Assembly (NCBI GenBank): GCA_900473745.1
Contig: UCMW01000013.1
Span: forward strand, 62,001-126,000
Direction of reading: 5' to 3'
Origin: Hyphomicrobiales bacterium
GTDB lineage: Bacteria; Pseudomonadota; Alphaproteobacteria; Rhizobiales; Rhizobiaceae
Length of the DNA: 64,000 nt
Shown here piece after piece: positions 32,773-41,947 of the stretch; position 1 is the stretch's first letter, and each line of letters opens with the position of its first letter. The notes under the pieces are model-generated. The model did not search any database. It was not told where the DNA came from and saw nothing but the letters and a program-made list of their open reading frames with translations. The position numbers were made by a program, and so were the translations under genes.

Positions 32773-32926
32773 TCGCAATACCCTCCCGTATTGCCCGCGC
32801 CTCACTCATCGCGGGCCATGACTCGCAGACTCAGGCCCCCTCCTCCGAGACCTCGTCAACGCGTGGCGAGATTGCGTCGCGCTTTTCATCGCGTCAAGTA
32901 CACATATTTTGCAGTGCAGAGGGAAC

Positions 32927-34153
32927 TCAGGCGGTCTTGCGGGAGGCTGCGCGGAGCTGCAGAAGCACCAGCACGAGGCAGAGGATCGTCACCGGCCAGA
33001 TGACCAGGTTCATGAAAGACCAGCCAAAAGCTGTGAAGACCTTGCCGGAGGAAAAGGACGAAAGCGCTACCGTCGAAAACAGGATGATATCGTGGAAGCC
33101 CTGCACCTTGTCGGCCTCGGCCGGGCGGTAGCTGGAAGCGACGATCGCTGTCGCGCCGATGAAGCCGAAGTTCCAGCCGATGCCGAGCAGGACGAGTGCA
33201 CCCCAGAAGTTCCAGAGCTCGATGCCCATATGCGCGACGACCGCGCAGGCCATCAGGATGAGCAAGCCGGCGGCAACCACCTTTTCCGCACCAAAGCGGG
33301 TGATCAGCACGCCGGTGAAGAAACTCGGGGCGAACATGGCGATGACGTGCCACTGGATACCGAGCGTTGCGAGTTCGGAGGAGAACCCGCAGCCGATGAC
33401 CATGGCGAGCGGGGCACCCGTCATCATGAAGGTCATCAGGGCGTAGGAACTGATGCCGCAAATCATGCCGGTCATGAAGCGCTGGGTCATGACGATTTCG
33501 CTGAGCGGCCGCGTCGGCCCCTTAGCTTCCGCCTTCTTGTCGGCAATGGTCGGCAGTTTCAGGAAGAAGAGAACGGCAATCGCGCAGAGGAGCAGCGGCA
33601 CCATGCCGAGAAAGGCGCCGGCAAAGGTGACGGGTGCCAGAGCATCCTTGAGCCAGATGGCGATCTGGGGGCCGACAATCGCCGAAATGATGCCGGCGGC
33701 CAGGATCCAGGAAATGGCCTTGCCCTTGTAGAAGCTCGGCGAGGCATCGGCGGCGGCAAAGCGGATCTTCTGGGTAAAACCGCCGGAAATGCCCATCAGC
33801 ATCAGCGAGAAGGCAAAAAGCCAGAAGTTGGACTGGATGAGGGCGAAGGCGGCAAGCGCGCTACCGAGGGCGCCCATCAGCGCGCCGACCATGAAGCTTT
33901 CGCGGCGGCCGAGAACGCGAGAGGCGGCAGCCACGACGATGGCGCCGACGGCCACGCCGACATTGAAACCTGTCAGCGGTGCCGTCGCCAGCGACTTGTC
34001 GGCACCGAGCATCTGGAAGCCGGCAAGGCCGCCGACGGCAAAGGCCAGAGGCGGCGCGGAACCCAGGATTGCCTGGGCCACCGCGAGCAGGCCGACATTG
34101 CGCCGGGCGGTCGAAAGTTGTCCGTCCAACCCTGCCCCTGTCGTCCCGTCCAT
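32927..34153 (-). CDS. MFS transporter
   Basis: This 408-residue protein has 12 predicted membrane helices, an RVLGRRESFMVG loop 2-3 signature and a central loop (KKAEAKGPTRPLSEIVMTQR) typical of MFS carriers with an unassigned substrate. It lies ten bases after nusB and may be the last gene of a ribH-nusB-MFS unit. Confidence 0.9.
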   Translation of the reverse strand: MDGTTGAGLDGQLSTARRNVGLLAVAQAILGSAPPLAFAVGGLAGFQMLGADKSLATAPLTGFNVGVAVGAIVVAAASRVLGRRESFMVGALMGALGSALAAFALIQSNFWLFAFSLMLMGISGGFTQKIRFAAADASPSFYKGKAISWILAAGIISAIVGPQIAIWLKDALAPVTFAGAFLGMVPLLLCAIAVLFFLKLPTIADKKAEAKGPTRPLSEIVMTQRFMTGMICGISSYALMTFMMTGAPLAMVIGCGFSSELATLGIQWHVIAMFAPSFFTGVLITRFGAEKVVAAGLLILMACAVVAHMGIELWNFWGALVLLGIGWNFGFIGATAIVASSYRPAEADKVQGFHDIILFSTVALSSFSSGKVFTAFGWSFMNLVIWPVTILCLVLVLLQLRAASRKTA

Positions 34154-34163
34154 CTGCCTAGTC

Positions 34164-34640
34164 CTATTTTTGCGCCGGGGCGCGAACCTGCTTTGCAATT
34201 CGGTCGAGAACGGCGTTCACCAGCTTCGGCTCGTCCTCGGGGAAGAAGGCCTGTGCGATCTCGACATATTCCGTTACGATGACGGCGATGGGCACATCCT
34301 TGCGCTCGATCAGTTCGAAGGTGCCGGCACGCAAAATGGCGCGCACCGTGCTGTCCATGCGCGACAGCGACCAGTCGTCCTGAAGTGCGCCGCGGATCAT
34401 CGGGTCGATCTTTGTCTGGTCGCGCACGACGCCGGCTACGATCGAGCGAAACCAGGACGCATCCGCCTTGAGATAGGTCTCGCCATCGACTTCCTGGCCG
34501 AGACGATGCGCCTCGTATTCGGCCACGACCTCGAGCACGCCGGAGCCGGCGATATCCATCTGATACAGAGCCTGCACAGCGCCGAGGCGGGCTGCGCCAC
34601 GCTGGTTTGCCGGCTTCACCTGCTTGTCTTCGCCCGTCAT
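34164..34640 (-). CDS. nusB: Transcription antitermination / rRNA factor NusB
   Basis: This is a 158-residue all-helical protein with the family pattern [75 protein letters not shown]. NusB with NusE binds boxA RNA in rRNA operons. It follows ribH by three bases, a common bacterial arrangement. Confidence 0.96.
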   Translation of the reverse strand: MTGEDKQVKPANQRGAARLGAVQALYQMDIAGSGVLEVVAEYEAHRLGQEVDGETYLKADASWFRSIVAGVVRDQTKIDPMIRGALQDDWSLSRMDSTVRAILRAGTFELIERKDVPIAVIVTEYVEIAQAFFPEDEPKLVNAVLDRIAKQVRAPAQK

Positions 34641-34643
34641 GAC

Positions 34644-35102
34644 TCAGCCACCCAGCTTCTGCTTCAGTTCAATCATGCTCAGTGCAGCGCGGGCTGCAAA
34701 GCCGCCCTTGTCCTTGTCGCTGCGCTTGACGCGGGCCCAGGCCTGCTCGTCGTTTTCGACGGTCATGATGCCGTTGCCGATGGCGAGCGATTCGGAGACG
34801 GCGAGGTCCATCAGCGCACGCGAGGATTCGTTGGCGACGATATCAAAGTGATAGGTCTCGCCGCGAATGACCATGCCAAGCGCGATGAAGCCGTCATAGT
34901 GAGTGCCCTCGTCATCCATGGCATCGAGTGCCATGGCGATCGCTGGCGGGATTTCGAGCGCGCCAGGAACGGTGATGACGTCGAAAGTCGCGCCAGCCTC
35001 CTCGAGTGCGTGCTTGGCACCGTCCAGAAGGGCGTCAGACATGTCGTCGTAAAAGCGTGCCTCGACGATCAGCAAATGCGGCGAAGCCGTCTTGTTTCCC
35101 AT
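34644..35102 (-). CDS. ribH: 6,7-dimethyl-8-ribityllumazine synthase
   Basis: This 152-residue enzyme catalyses the penultimate step of riboflavin synthesis. Motifs: [55 protein letters not shown] (catalytic His in ETYHFD). ATG 35102 is chosen over an upstream in-frame start. Riboflavin synthase (ribE), usually between ribD and ribH in relatives, is not present here. Confidence 0.96.
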   Translation of the reverse strand: MGNKTASPHLLIVEARFYDDMSDALLDGAKHALEEAGATFDVITVPGALEIPPAIAMALDAMDDEGTHYDGFIALGMVIRGETYHFDIVANESSRALMDLAVSESLAIGNGIMTVENDEQAWARVKRSDKDKGGFAARAALSMIELKQKLGG

Positions 35103-35431
35103 GGGTCTGATCCGATCTTGAAATTTGATTGCGGCCGCTGGCCGAACAGAAACGCGGTCAAACCACGCCATATCATCGAAGGCAAGTGTTTTTGCGTCAG
35201 GGCGGCGATGCGCCGGGCGGGCGCCTCGGGATTCCCTGGACGCAGGTTTAGTCGCGCCCTTGTTCCAGGCTCGCTAATATTGACCAAAATCGGGCGCATG
35301 ATGTGACAAATGTTTAATGGAAATCAGAGTCTTACGGCCTGGATCCCGCCACAAATCGATCCCACCTTCAGTCCTGCAAGCGAGCGACGGAATCCCCCGC
35401 CATCGCAAACATCCTCGAAAGGACCAGGACC
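35103..35431. other. Intergenic region between ribH and a secreted-protein gene
   Basis: These 329 bases contain no supported gene. An FMN riboswitch core was looked for on both strands and not found. TTGACC at about 35279 with a downstream CATGAT could be part of a rightward promoter; this is weak. Confidence 0.35.
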
Positions 35432-35794
35432 ATGAATCGCTTTGCAACCATCCTCAGCGCAACTGCACTCTCCGCCGTCGCCTTCGGCGCCGAGAGTTAC
35501 GCCGCCATGCCAGCCACTGGTGGCATGCCCGACAGCAAGATCGAAAGCACGATCCGGACGCTGTCGCCCAAGGGCTTCAACGTGGTGCGCATGGACTCGC
35601 TTAAAACCCATGACGCGGCCAATGAACGCTTTGGCGCACTCTCCCCCACCTCCAAGGAAGCGCGGCTCGTCCAGGCCTCAGTCATCGCCAATCGACCGCT
35701 CGCCCAGACGCTCGAAGCCCGGCATATCGAACTGACGAATATCGTCGGCGCGGAACAGGCCGCCGACGGCGGCGTCACCTTCTACGTCCGCTGA
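35432..35794 (+). CDS. Small secreted protein of unknown function
   Basis: This is a 120-residue protein with a signal peptide (MNRFATILSATALSAVAFGA, cleavage near SYA). GAAAGGACCAGG precedes the start. The mature protein is helical and polar without Cys. It stands between ribH and ribD and ends in a strong terminator, so it is probably an independent unit. Confidence 0.75.
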   Translation: MNRFATILSATALSAVAFGAESYAAMPATGGMPDSKIESTIRTLSPKGFNVVRMDSLKTHDAANERFGALSPTSKEARLVQASVIANRPLAQTLEARHIELTNIVGAEQAADGGVTFYVR

Positions 35795-35821
35795 CGTCTA
35801 CCTCTCCTCCCTGTCCCACCT

Positions 35822-35844
35822 GCCCCGCGTCACTGGCGCGGGGC
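35822..35844 (+). terminator. Intrinsic terminator
   Basis: The stem GCCCCGCG / CGCGGGGC with loop TCACTGG is followed by TTTTTG, closing the secreted-protein gene. Confidence 0.88.
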
Positions 35845-35941
35845 TTTTTGCATGGGAACAATCGGGCGCGATGAGCCGTTTCTGAGGGACAGGGCGCGGA
35901 CGGCCGGGCCCTACCAGACAACAGGCATCAGGAGGTCCCCC

Positions 35942-36019
35942 ATGGGTCGCGGCATTCTTCTCTGGCTTCTCGGCGTACCGATCCCGATCATCATTCTGAT
36001 CATGCTTTTCTGGCGCTAA
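35942..36019 (+). CDS. Very small hydrophobic protein (25 residues)
   Basis: ATG 35942 follows a strong ribosome site (GGAGGTCCCCC). The product, beginning MGRGILLWLLGVPIPIIILI, is almost entirely one membrane helix ending in WR. The stop overlaps the ribD end by four bases on the opposite strand. Similar small proteins are known in rhizobia, without function. Confidence 0.6.
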   Translation: MGRGILLWLLGVPIPIIILIMLFWR

Positions 36020-37104
36020 AGCCAGGCAGAGGCCGGCAGTCGATCGTAGATCTGCAGCCGGTCGTCCCCCAGGATTCGCTCTTCAACGAGGGCGAACCCT
36101 GCCGGCATTTTGGACGCGATTATGGGCGAGGCTATACCGCCCTCGCCGATCACGGTCCGGCCGCAATAGAGGTGAATGCGGTCGACAAGGCCGCGTGACA
36201 ACAAGCCGGTTGCAACCCTTGCCCCACCCTCGACCATCAGCGACGAGATCCCGCGCCGGGCGAGTACGGACAGTAGCTCTTCGACACCTTCCAGCTCGAC
36301 GATCTCGACGCCTGCGTCTGCCAGCGCCGCGCGGTTTCCCTTGGCACCGTGCGACACAGCGACGAGGACCGGTACCGCGCCCGCCGTGCTCGCAAGCTTC
36401 GAGCTTGCCGGCAACTCCGCCCGGCGGTCGAGCACGACCCGTAGCGGCGAGGCCGCCTCCAACCCCGGCAACCGGACCGTCAATTCCGGGTCATCGGCAA
36501 GCGCCGTTCCTATGCCGACAAGGATCGCGTCACTGGCGGCCCTTAGTCGGTGGACTTCCTCACGCGCCTGCGCCCCCGTAATCGGGATCTGGCCAGCACC
36601 CTCGCGGCCAAGCATTCCATCAGCGGAAACGGCAAGCTTCAGAGTCACTTGCGGGCGTCCCTTCGTCTGGCGTGTCAGGTAGCCGGACATGGCGCGCCGC
36701 GCATCTTTCTGCAGTACGCCGATCGTCACTTCGATATCGGCATCGGCGAGCATCTTGAGCCCTTGCCCCGAGACCCGCGGATCCGGATCCGCCACGGCGA
36801 CGACGACGCGGGAAATGCCGGCGGCAATAATGGTATTGGCGCAGGGCGGTGTCTTGCCGTGGTGCGAACAGGGTTCGAGCGTGACATAGGCCGTCGCTCC
36901 CTTCGCCTTGTCTCCGGCCTCGGCCAATGCTTGAGGCTCGGCATGCGGCCTGCCGCCAAGCGCGGTCACGCCGCGGCCGACGATCTGGCCGTCCTTCACG
37001 ATCACGCAGCCAACAGAAGGATTAGGGCCGGTTTGGCCAACGTGAACAAGGGAAAGCTCGATCGCCTCCCGCATGAACCTCTCGTCCCGGGCGGTGATCG
37101 ACAC
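36016..37104 (-). CDS. ribD: Bifunctional riboflavin deaminase/reductase RibD
   Basis: This is a 362-residue protein. The deaminase domain has the zinc motifs HAEPQALAEAG and PCSHHGKTPPCAN with NPSVGCVIVKDG; the C-terminal reductase has KLAVSADGMLGREGAGQIPI and SLMVEGGARVATGLLSRGLV. It converts the pyrimidine intermediate in two steps using NADPH. The start is GTG 37104, three bases after nrdR. Confidence 0.96.
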   Translation of the reverse strand: MSITARDERFMREAIELSLVHVGQTGPNPSVGCVIVKDGQIVGRGVTALGGRPHAEPQALAEAGDKAKGATAYVTLEPCSHHGKTPPCANTIIAAGISRVVVAVADPDPRVSGQGLKMLADADIEVTIGVLQKDARRAMSGYLTRQTKGRPQVTLKLAVSADGMLGREGAGQIPITGAQAREEVHRLRAASDAILVGIGTALADDPELTVRLPGLEAASPLRVVLDRRAELPASSKLASTAGAVPVLVAVSHGAKGNRAALADAGVEIVELEGVEELLSVLARRGISSLMVEGGARVATGLLSRGLVDRIHLYCGRTVIGEGGIASPIIASKMPAGFALVEERILGDDRLQIYDRLPASAWL

Positions 37105-37107
37105 GCC

Positions 37108-37584
37108 TCAGTCCGCGGTGCTGTCGCGCGAGATCTTTGCGTTGATCTCGGCAATGACGTTTTCGAAGTCCTCGGCATGGGAGAAGTCCCTGTAGACCGA
37201 GGCGTAGCGGACAAAAGCGACGTCATCGAGTGTCTTCAGGGCTTCGAGAACCTGCAGGCCGATTTCTTCGGACGAAATTTCGGTCTCGCCGGAGCTTTCC
37301 AGGCGGCGGACGATGCCCGAGACGGCGCGCTCGATGCGATCAGGATCGACCGGGCGCTTGCGCAGTGCGATCTGGAAAGACCGCACCAGCTTGTCGCGGG
37401 CGAAGGGTGCCTTGCGGCCGGTCTTCTTCAAGACCATCAGCTCACGCAACTGCACCCGCTCGAACGTGGTGAAGCGCCCCCCGCAGTCCGGACAGATGCG
37501 CCGCCGGCGGATGGAGGTATTGTCCTCCGCCGGTCGCGAATCCTTGACCTGAGTCTCGTCCGATCCACAAAAGGGGCAGCGCAT
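37108..37584 (-). CDS. nrdR: Transcriptional repressor NrdR
   Basis: This is a 158-residue protein: a zinc ribbon [20 protein letters not shown] with [14 protein letters not shown], then an ATP-cone ([20 protein letters not shown]). NrdR represses ribonucleotide reductase genes in response to (d)ATP. It lies between glyA and ribD, the standard alphaproteobacterial order, 12 bases after glyA. Confidence 0.97.
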   Translation of the reverse strand: MRCPFCGSDETQVKDSRPAEDNTSIRRRRICPDCGGRFTTFERVQLRELMVLKKTGRKAPFARDKLVRSFQIALRKRPVDPDRIERAVSGIVRRLESSGETEISSEEIGLQVLEALKTLDDVAFVRYASVYRDFSHAEDFENVIAEINAKISRDSTAD

Positions 37585-37596
37585 CAGCGTCCAGCC

Positions 37597-38886
37597 TTAC
37601 ATGTAGGGGTACATCGGGAAGCGGTCGGTAAGCGCCACGACCTTGTCGCGCACCGCAGCCTCGACGGCAGCATTGCCTTCATCCGAATTGGCGACCTTGA
37701 GACCATCGAGCACTTCGACGATCAGGTTGCCAATCTCGGTGAATTCCGCTTCCTTGAAGCCACGGGTCGTGCCGGCCGGCGTGCCGAGACGGATGCCAGA
37801 GGTGACGAAGGGCTTTTCGGGATCGAAGGGGATGCCGTTCTTGTTGCAGGTGATGTAGGCACGGCCGAGGCCGGCTTCCGCACGCTTGCCGGTGGCGTTC
37901 TTCTTGCGAAGGTCAACCAGCATCAGGTGGTTGTCGGTACCGCCGGAGACGATGTCGAGATTGTGCTTGATCAGCGTGTCGGCCAGAACCTTGGCGTTCT
38001 TCACGACCTGAGCGGCATAATCCTTGAATTCTGGTTGCAGCGCTTCGCCGAAGGCAACGGCCTTCGCTGCGATGACATGCATCAGCGGACCACCCTGGAG
38101 ACCCGGGAAGACGGCCGAGTTGAACTTCTTCGCCAGATCCTCGTCGTTTGTGAGGATCATGCCGCCGCGCGGACCGCGCAGCGACTTGTGGGTCGTAGAC
38201 GTCGCGACATGGCAATGCGGGAACGGCGACGGATGCTGGCCACCGGCAACGAGACCAGCGATGTGGGCCATGTCCACCATGAGATAGGCACCGACGCTGT
38301 CGGCGATCTCGCGGAAGCGCTTCCAGTCCCAGGTGCGGGAATAGGCGGTGCCGCCGGCGATGATCAGCTTCGGCTTGTGCTGTTCGGCCTTCTTGGCGAC
38401 GTCTTCCATGTCGAGCTGGTGGTCGTCTTCACGCACGCCGTAGGAAACGACGTTGAACCACTTGCCGGACATGTTGACCGGCGAACCGTGGGTGAGGTGA
38501 CCGCCCGAGTTCAGGTCGAGGCCCATGAAGGTGTCGCCCGGCTGCAGGAGGGCCAGGAACACGGCCTGGTTCATTTGGCTACCGGAGTTCGGCTGAACGT
38601 TGGCGAAGTTGACGCCGAAGAGCTTCTTGGCGCGCTCGATCGCGAGTTCTTCGGCGATGTCGACGAACTGGCAGCCGCCGTAGTAGCGCTTGCCCGGATA
38701 CCCTTCAGCATACTTGTTGGTCATGATCGAGCCCTGGGCTTCGAGCACGGCGCGGGAGACGATGTTTTCGGAAGCGATCAGCTCGATCTCATGGCGCTGG
38801 CGACCGAGTTCCTTCTCGATCGCACCGAAAATATCCGGGTCCGTATCGGCGAGAGAACGAGAAAAGAAGGCATCGTTGTTCGACAT
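37597..38886 (-). CDS. glyA: Serine hydroxymethyltransferase
   Basis: This 429-residue PLP enzyme interconverts serine and glycine with tetrahydrofolate. The Lys in [16 protein letters not shown] forms the Schiff base. Other motifs: [35 protein letters not shown] and [20 protein letters not shown]. Full length; head of a glyA-nrdR-ribD run. Confidence 0.98.
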   Translation of the reverse strand: MSNNDAFFSRSLADTDPDIFGAIEKELGRQRHEIELIASENIVSRAVLEAQGSIMTNKYAEGYPGKRYYGGCQFVDIAEELAIERAKKLFGVNFANVQPNSGSQMNQAVFLALLQPGDTFMGLDLNSGGHLTHGSPVNMSGKWFNVVSYGVREDDHQLDMEDVAKKAEQHKPKLIIAGGTAYSRTWDWKRFREIADSVGAYLMVDMAHIAGLVAGGQHPSPFPHCHVATSTTHKSLRGPRGGMILTNDEDLAKKFNSAVFPGLQGGPLMHVIAAKAVAFGEALQPEFKDYAAQVVKNAKVLADTLIKHNLDIVSGGTDNHLMLVDLRKKNATGKRAEAGLGRAYITCNKNGIPFDPEKPFVTSGIRLGTPAGTTRGFKEAEFTEIGNLIVEVLDGLKVANSDEGNAAVEAAVRDKVVALTDRFPMYPYM

Positions 38887-39017
38887 GATCGCAGGCTCCT
38901 CAAAAGCGTTTGATGCTGTGGGGTCTTAACGTTCCGCAGTCACGAGAGCAATACGGAGAGCGACATTTGCGGATCAATTGACGCGCTCGGGCGAAAGGCC
39001 GCATGTCCAAAGCAAAA

Positions 39018-39040
39018 AAGCCGCGCACGAGGCGCGGCTT
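39018..39040 (-). terminator. Intrinsic terminator of the L,D-transpeptidase gene
   Basis: The stem AAGCCGCGC / GCGCGGCTT with a 5-base loop is followed on the minus strand by a run of T (positions 39014-39019 are A on the + strand). Confidence 0.88.
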
Positions 39041-39066
39041 GATCGGGATTGGCTGCAAGCGCCTGC

Positions 39067-40395
39067 TTACTGCAGCGGAACGAAGTCTTCTTCGACCGAA
39101 CCGGCGAACTGTTCGACGCCGATATTGGCCTGGAGCGCCAGCTGCGCGTCGCCGTCCTTCTGATAGATATCGTCGCGGAACTGAACGATGTTGTCATTCG
39201 TCGACCAGGCCGAGATGTAGACGATATAGACCGGCACTTCCTGGGCCAGCTTGATCGGATTGTTCTGACGGGTCGTGATGACGCGCTCGATTTCCTGACG
39301 CGACCAGCCGGGCGTGTCGCGCAGGAGCCAGGTGATCAGATCACGCACGTTCTGCACGCGGATGCAGCCCGAGGATTCGAAGCGCATAAGCTTGTTGAAC
39401 AGGCCCTGCTGCGGCGTGTCGTGCATGTATTCGTTGTGCGGATTGTGGAAGTTGATCTTCGTCGACGCCATGGCGTTGATCTTGCCCGGGTCCTGGCGGA
39501 ACATCAGGTTCGGGGCCTTCTCGGCGTTCCAATCCACGGTTTCCGGCGCCACCTCGTTGCCGCTGTTATCGAACAGGCGGATGCTGTTGCGCGTCAGATA
39601 GGTCGCATCCTTGCGCATCAGCGGCACGATGTCCTTCTCGACGATCGAACGCGGTGCCGTCCAGTAGGGGTTAAGGATGACCTCGTAGATCTTCGAATTG
39701 ATCATGTGGGTCGGGCGGTCGATACGACCGACGACTGCGGTGTTGCGCAGGGCCACACGGTCGTTCTCGACAGCTTCGACCGAAGCGCCCGGCACGTTGA
39801 CCGTCACGTAACGCGGCCCGAGATCGCCGGACATGGACTGCAGGCGGATCAGATTGGTGTTCAGCTGATTGAGGCGAACGTCCGCGCCGACATTCAGCGC
39901 CTTGACGGTGAATTCCCCGAGCACGCCGTCTTCCGGCAGGCCATGACGGGCTTGGAAGCGTTTCACGGCGCCTTCGACGTAGGAATCGTAGGAGTTCGAC
40001 AGGCCGGCTTCCTGCGGCAGGTCACCAGAGATCATCAGTCGCTGGCGCAGGCTCTGGATGGACGGGTCCATGGCTCCGATGCGCAGGGCGTCCGGCGCAT
40101 TGATTGTCGGCCAGCCGCCATTGGCGACGATCATCTGATGCTGGGCGATCGCCTGCTGCATGTAAGGCAAGTTGCTGGCGCTCAACATAGAGCTGTTGGA
40201 CCCGACGGCTGCAGCCGTGCGGGAAGCCTGGGCATCGAACTGGTCGTCCCAGTTGCCGCGACGCGGGGCATTGATGAGGTCGTTGATCGCGTCCTGCGCC
40301 AAGGCCTGGCCAGCAAACGCCGCGGCACCGGCAGCAGCCGCACCGCGGAGGAGCGATCGGCGCGAAAGAGCAACAATACCAGACTTCTTGGACAT
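39067..40395 (-). CDS. ldtP: L,D-transpeptidase (YkuD, YcbB-like), LdtP homologue
   Basis: This is a 442-residue protein with a Tat-type signal (SRRSLLRGAAAAGAAAFAGQ), a peptidoglycan-binding segment (AVKRFQARHGLPEDGVLGEF) and a YkuD domain with MHDTPQQGLF and the catalytic FESSGCIRVQN. It makes 3-3 cross-links in peptidoglycan. The neighbouring MarR gene identifies the LdtR-regulated ldtP known from Liberibacter and Sinorhizobium. ATG 40395 is chosen so that the twin-Arg signal is near the N terminus. Confidence 0.9.
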   Translation of the reverse strand: MSKKSGIVALSRRSLLRGAAAAGAAAFAGQALAQDAINDLINAPRRGNWDDQFDAQASRTAAAVGSNSSMLSASNLPYMQQAIAQHQMIVANGGWPTINAPDALRIGAMDPSIQSLRQRLMISGDLPQEAGLSNSYDSYVEGAVKRFQARHGLPEDGVLGEFTVKALNVGADVRLNQLNTNLIRLQSMSGDLGPRYVTVNVPGASVEAVENDRVALRNTAVVGRIDRPTHMINSKIYEVILNPYWTAPRSIVEKDIVPLMRKDATYLTRNSIRLFDNSGNEVAPETVDWNAEKAPNLMFRQDPGKINAMASTKINFHNPHNEYMHDTPQQGLFNKLMRFESSGCIRVQNVRDLITWLLRDTPGWSRQEIERVITTRQNNPIKLAQEVPVYIVYISAWSTNDNIVQFRDDIYQKDGDAQLALQANIGVEQFAGSVEEDFVPLQ

Positions 40396-40693
40396 ATTTC
40401 CTACCGTTTCATCCTGAACCTGAACCAAACGCATAACGCGCCATGGTTAACAAAGCGCCGCCACGGGGGCTGAAATGTGCGTTGCGGGGTCGATCGGAGG
40501 CTAACGAAACGCCCCCTCTTCTCGTTCCGGCGGTCCCATATCAATATGGCCAATTCGTGTCACCTAGGGGGTGAGTCACGGGAGTGTGTAGGTGCGAGCC
40601 GGCATCGTGAGGGTTGAAACGCGAAAACCGGACGCTTCTCGTGAAGCATCCGGTTTCGAGCGGTGGATCGCTTTGGAGGTCGTTCAGGACACC
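40396..40693. promoter_or_regulatory. Region between ldtP and ldtR with palindrome and terminator
   Basis: CCATAT-CA-ATATGG (40536-40549) is a perfect 6+6 palindrome about 140 bases before the ldtP start and a candidate MarR-type site. A long hairpin at 40625-40656 ends ldtR. No gene is seen. Confidence 0.45.
40625..40656 (-). terminator. Intrinsic terminator of ldtR
   Basis: AAACCGGACGCTTC / GAAGCATCCGGTTT, 14 positions with one wobble pair and a 4-base loop, followed on the minus strand by TTTTCG. Confidence 0.75.
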
Positions 40694-41203
40694 TCAGAGA
40701 CGATACAGGATCTGGTCGTTCCAGAAGCGATCGAGGCGCTGCAGGAGCTTGTTCATCTGGGTGAATTCGTCGGTGCCGATGCCGCCGACCTTCTGGATCG
40801 AGCCGATGTGGCGCTCGTAGAGCTTGGCGACGGTTTCTGCGATCTCCTGGCCGGCATCGGTCAGGCTGATGCGGACCGAGCGACGGTCGACACGCGAGCG
40901 CTGGTGGTTGATGAAGCCGAGGTCGACGAGCTTCTTGACGTTGTAAGAGACGTTCGAGCCCAGGTAGTAGCCACGCGAGCGCAGTTCACCGGCGGTCAGT
41001 TCCGAATTGCCGATGTTGAAGAGCAGGAGCGCCTGGACGGCGTTGATGTCGGAGCGACCCTTGCGGTCGAACTCGTCCTTGATGACGTCGAGAAGGCGGC
41101 GGTGAAGACGCTCGACGAGGTGGAGGGATTCGAGGTAGAGCGAACGGATCGCTTCTTCCTGCGGGTCGAGAGTGGCCGGCTGCGGCTTGAGCTTGGTGTT
41201 CAT
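40694..41203 (-). CDS. ldtR: MarR-family regulator LdtR
   Basis: This is a 169-residue protein with a winged helix: INAVQALLLFNIGNSELTAG, ELRSRGYYLGSNVSYNVKKL, VDLGFINHQRSRVDRRSVRI (wing with DRR). Position next to the YkuD transpeptidase and sequence pattern fit LdtR, which activates ldtP and affects osmotic tolerance in Liberibacter. ATG 41203 is chosen over an upstream in-frame codon. It is transcribed in the same direction as ldtP, separated by its own terminator. Confidence 0.85.
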   Translation of the reverse strand: MNTKLKPQPATLDPQEEAIRSLYLESLHLVERLHRRLLDVIKDEFDRKGRSDINAVQALLLFNIGNSELTAGELRSRGYYLGSNVSYNVKKLVDLGFINHQRSRVDRRSVRISLTDAGQEIAETVAKLYERHIGSIQKVGGIGTDEFTQMNKLLQRLDRFWNDQILYRL

Positions 41204-41335
41204 ATCGGTCTGCCTCACTGTTTTGTTTGGCGGTGTTGGTTTTTTCTCCCGCCTTGGTGAGGACCGTATCCAATGCGCATAAAATTCTATTTAAAACGCA
41301 GGCTTAACAGAGGCTTACCAGAGCCTCTCCTGCGA

Positions 41336-41773
41336 TCAGGGTAAATCAACCGTTATACGCTCCTGCTTGTGTCTCCCTTCGATCCACAACGCCAGGCGGA
41401 ACAGGAGATAAACCACGAAGACCGCCGAGTGCATGGTGACCGCGAGCGTGTTGCGGCCGAAGATCTCCGGCCACACGGTGAACATCAGCATCTGGCCGCC
41501 GGCGGCGAGGAGCCACATGACCGGTCCCCAGGAGCCGGCGACCCAAAGGCCTAGGGCCGCGACGGGAAAGACGACGGCGAGGCCCGTGGCCGCAACCCGC
41601 CAGGGTGTGGCGAGCAGGTCAAAGCGCCCCAGCCCGTCGTGACTGAAGCCGACGAGCAGCGCCCAGTATTGCAGGCCGAACCAGAGGCAGGCGAGCGCCA
41701 CTACGCGCAGAAAGAGGACGAAGATGGTTTCCGTCAGGCTTCGAATGGGCGTTTGCGTCGAATCAGGTTCCAT
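41336..41773 (-). CDS. DUF6163-like membrane protein
   Basis: This is a 145-residue protein with four membrane helices (IFVLFLRVVALACLWFGLQY, ATGLAVVFPVAALGLWVAGS, GPVMWLLAAGGQMLMFTVWP, MHSAVFVVYLLFRLALWIEG). It resembles small rhizobial membrane proteins between ldtR and hemB. Function unknown. ATG 41773 avoids a long unlikely N-terminal extension. Confidence 0.7.
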   Translation of the reverse strand: MEPDSTQTPIRSLTETIFVLFLRVVALACLWFGLQYWALLVGFSHDGLGRFDLLATPWRVAATGLAVVFPVAALGLWVAGSWGPVMWLLAAGGQMLMFTVWPEIFGRNTLAVTMHSAVFVVYLLFRLALWIEGRHKQERITVDLP

Positions 41774-41947
41774 GCCGGCGAGGATAGGCTTGGAAGAAGG
41801 GCTTCGCCAGCAGCAGCACGGCGCCCTCCCCTGCTGATCGTGCTCGCAGGCTGCGACCCTTTGATCCGGCGGTCTCAGCTGCCTTCCGTTTTGCAAGCCT
41901 CCGGCATCGTGCTAATCAGCAGCCTGATACAGACGAGGATCACGCTG

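Noticed and set aside
35103..35431. FMN riboswitch upstream of ribH
   Set aside because: The conserved core sequences of the FMN element were not seen on either strand.
36550..38913. 787-codon open frame on the + strand
   Set aside because: It is fully antisense to ribD, nrdR and glyA; its translation is Arg/Gly/Asp-rich with no family pattern. Long antisense frames are common in GC-rich DNA.
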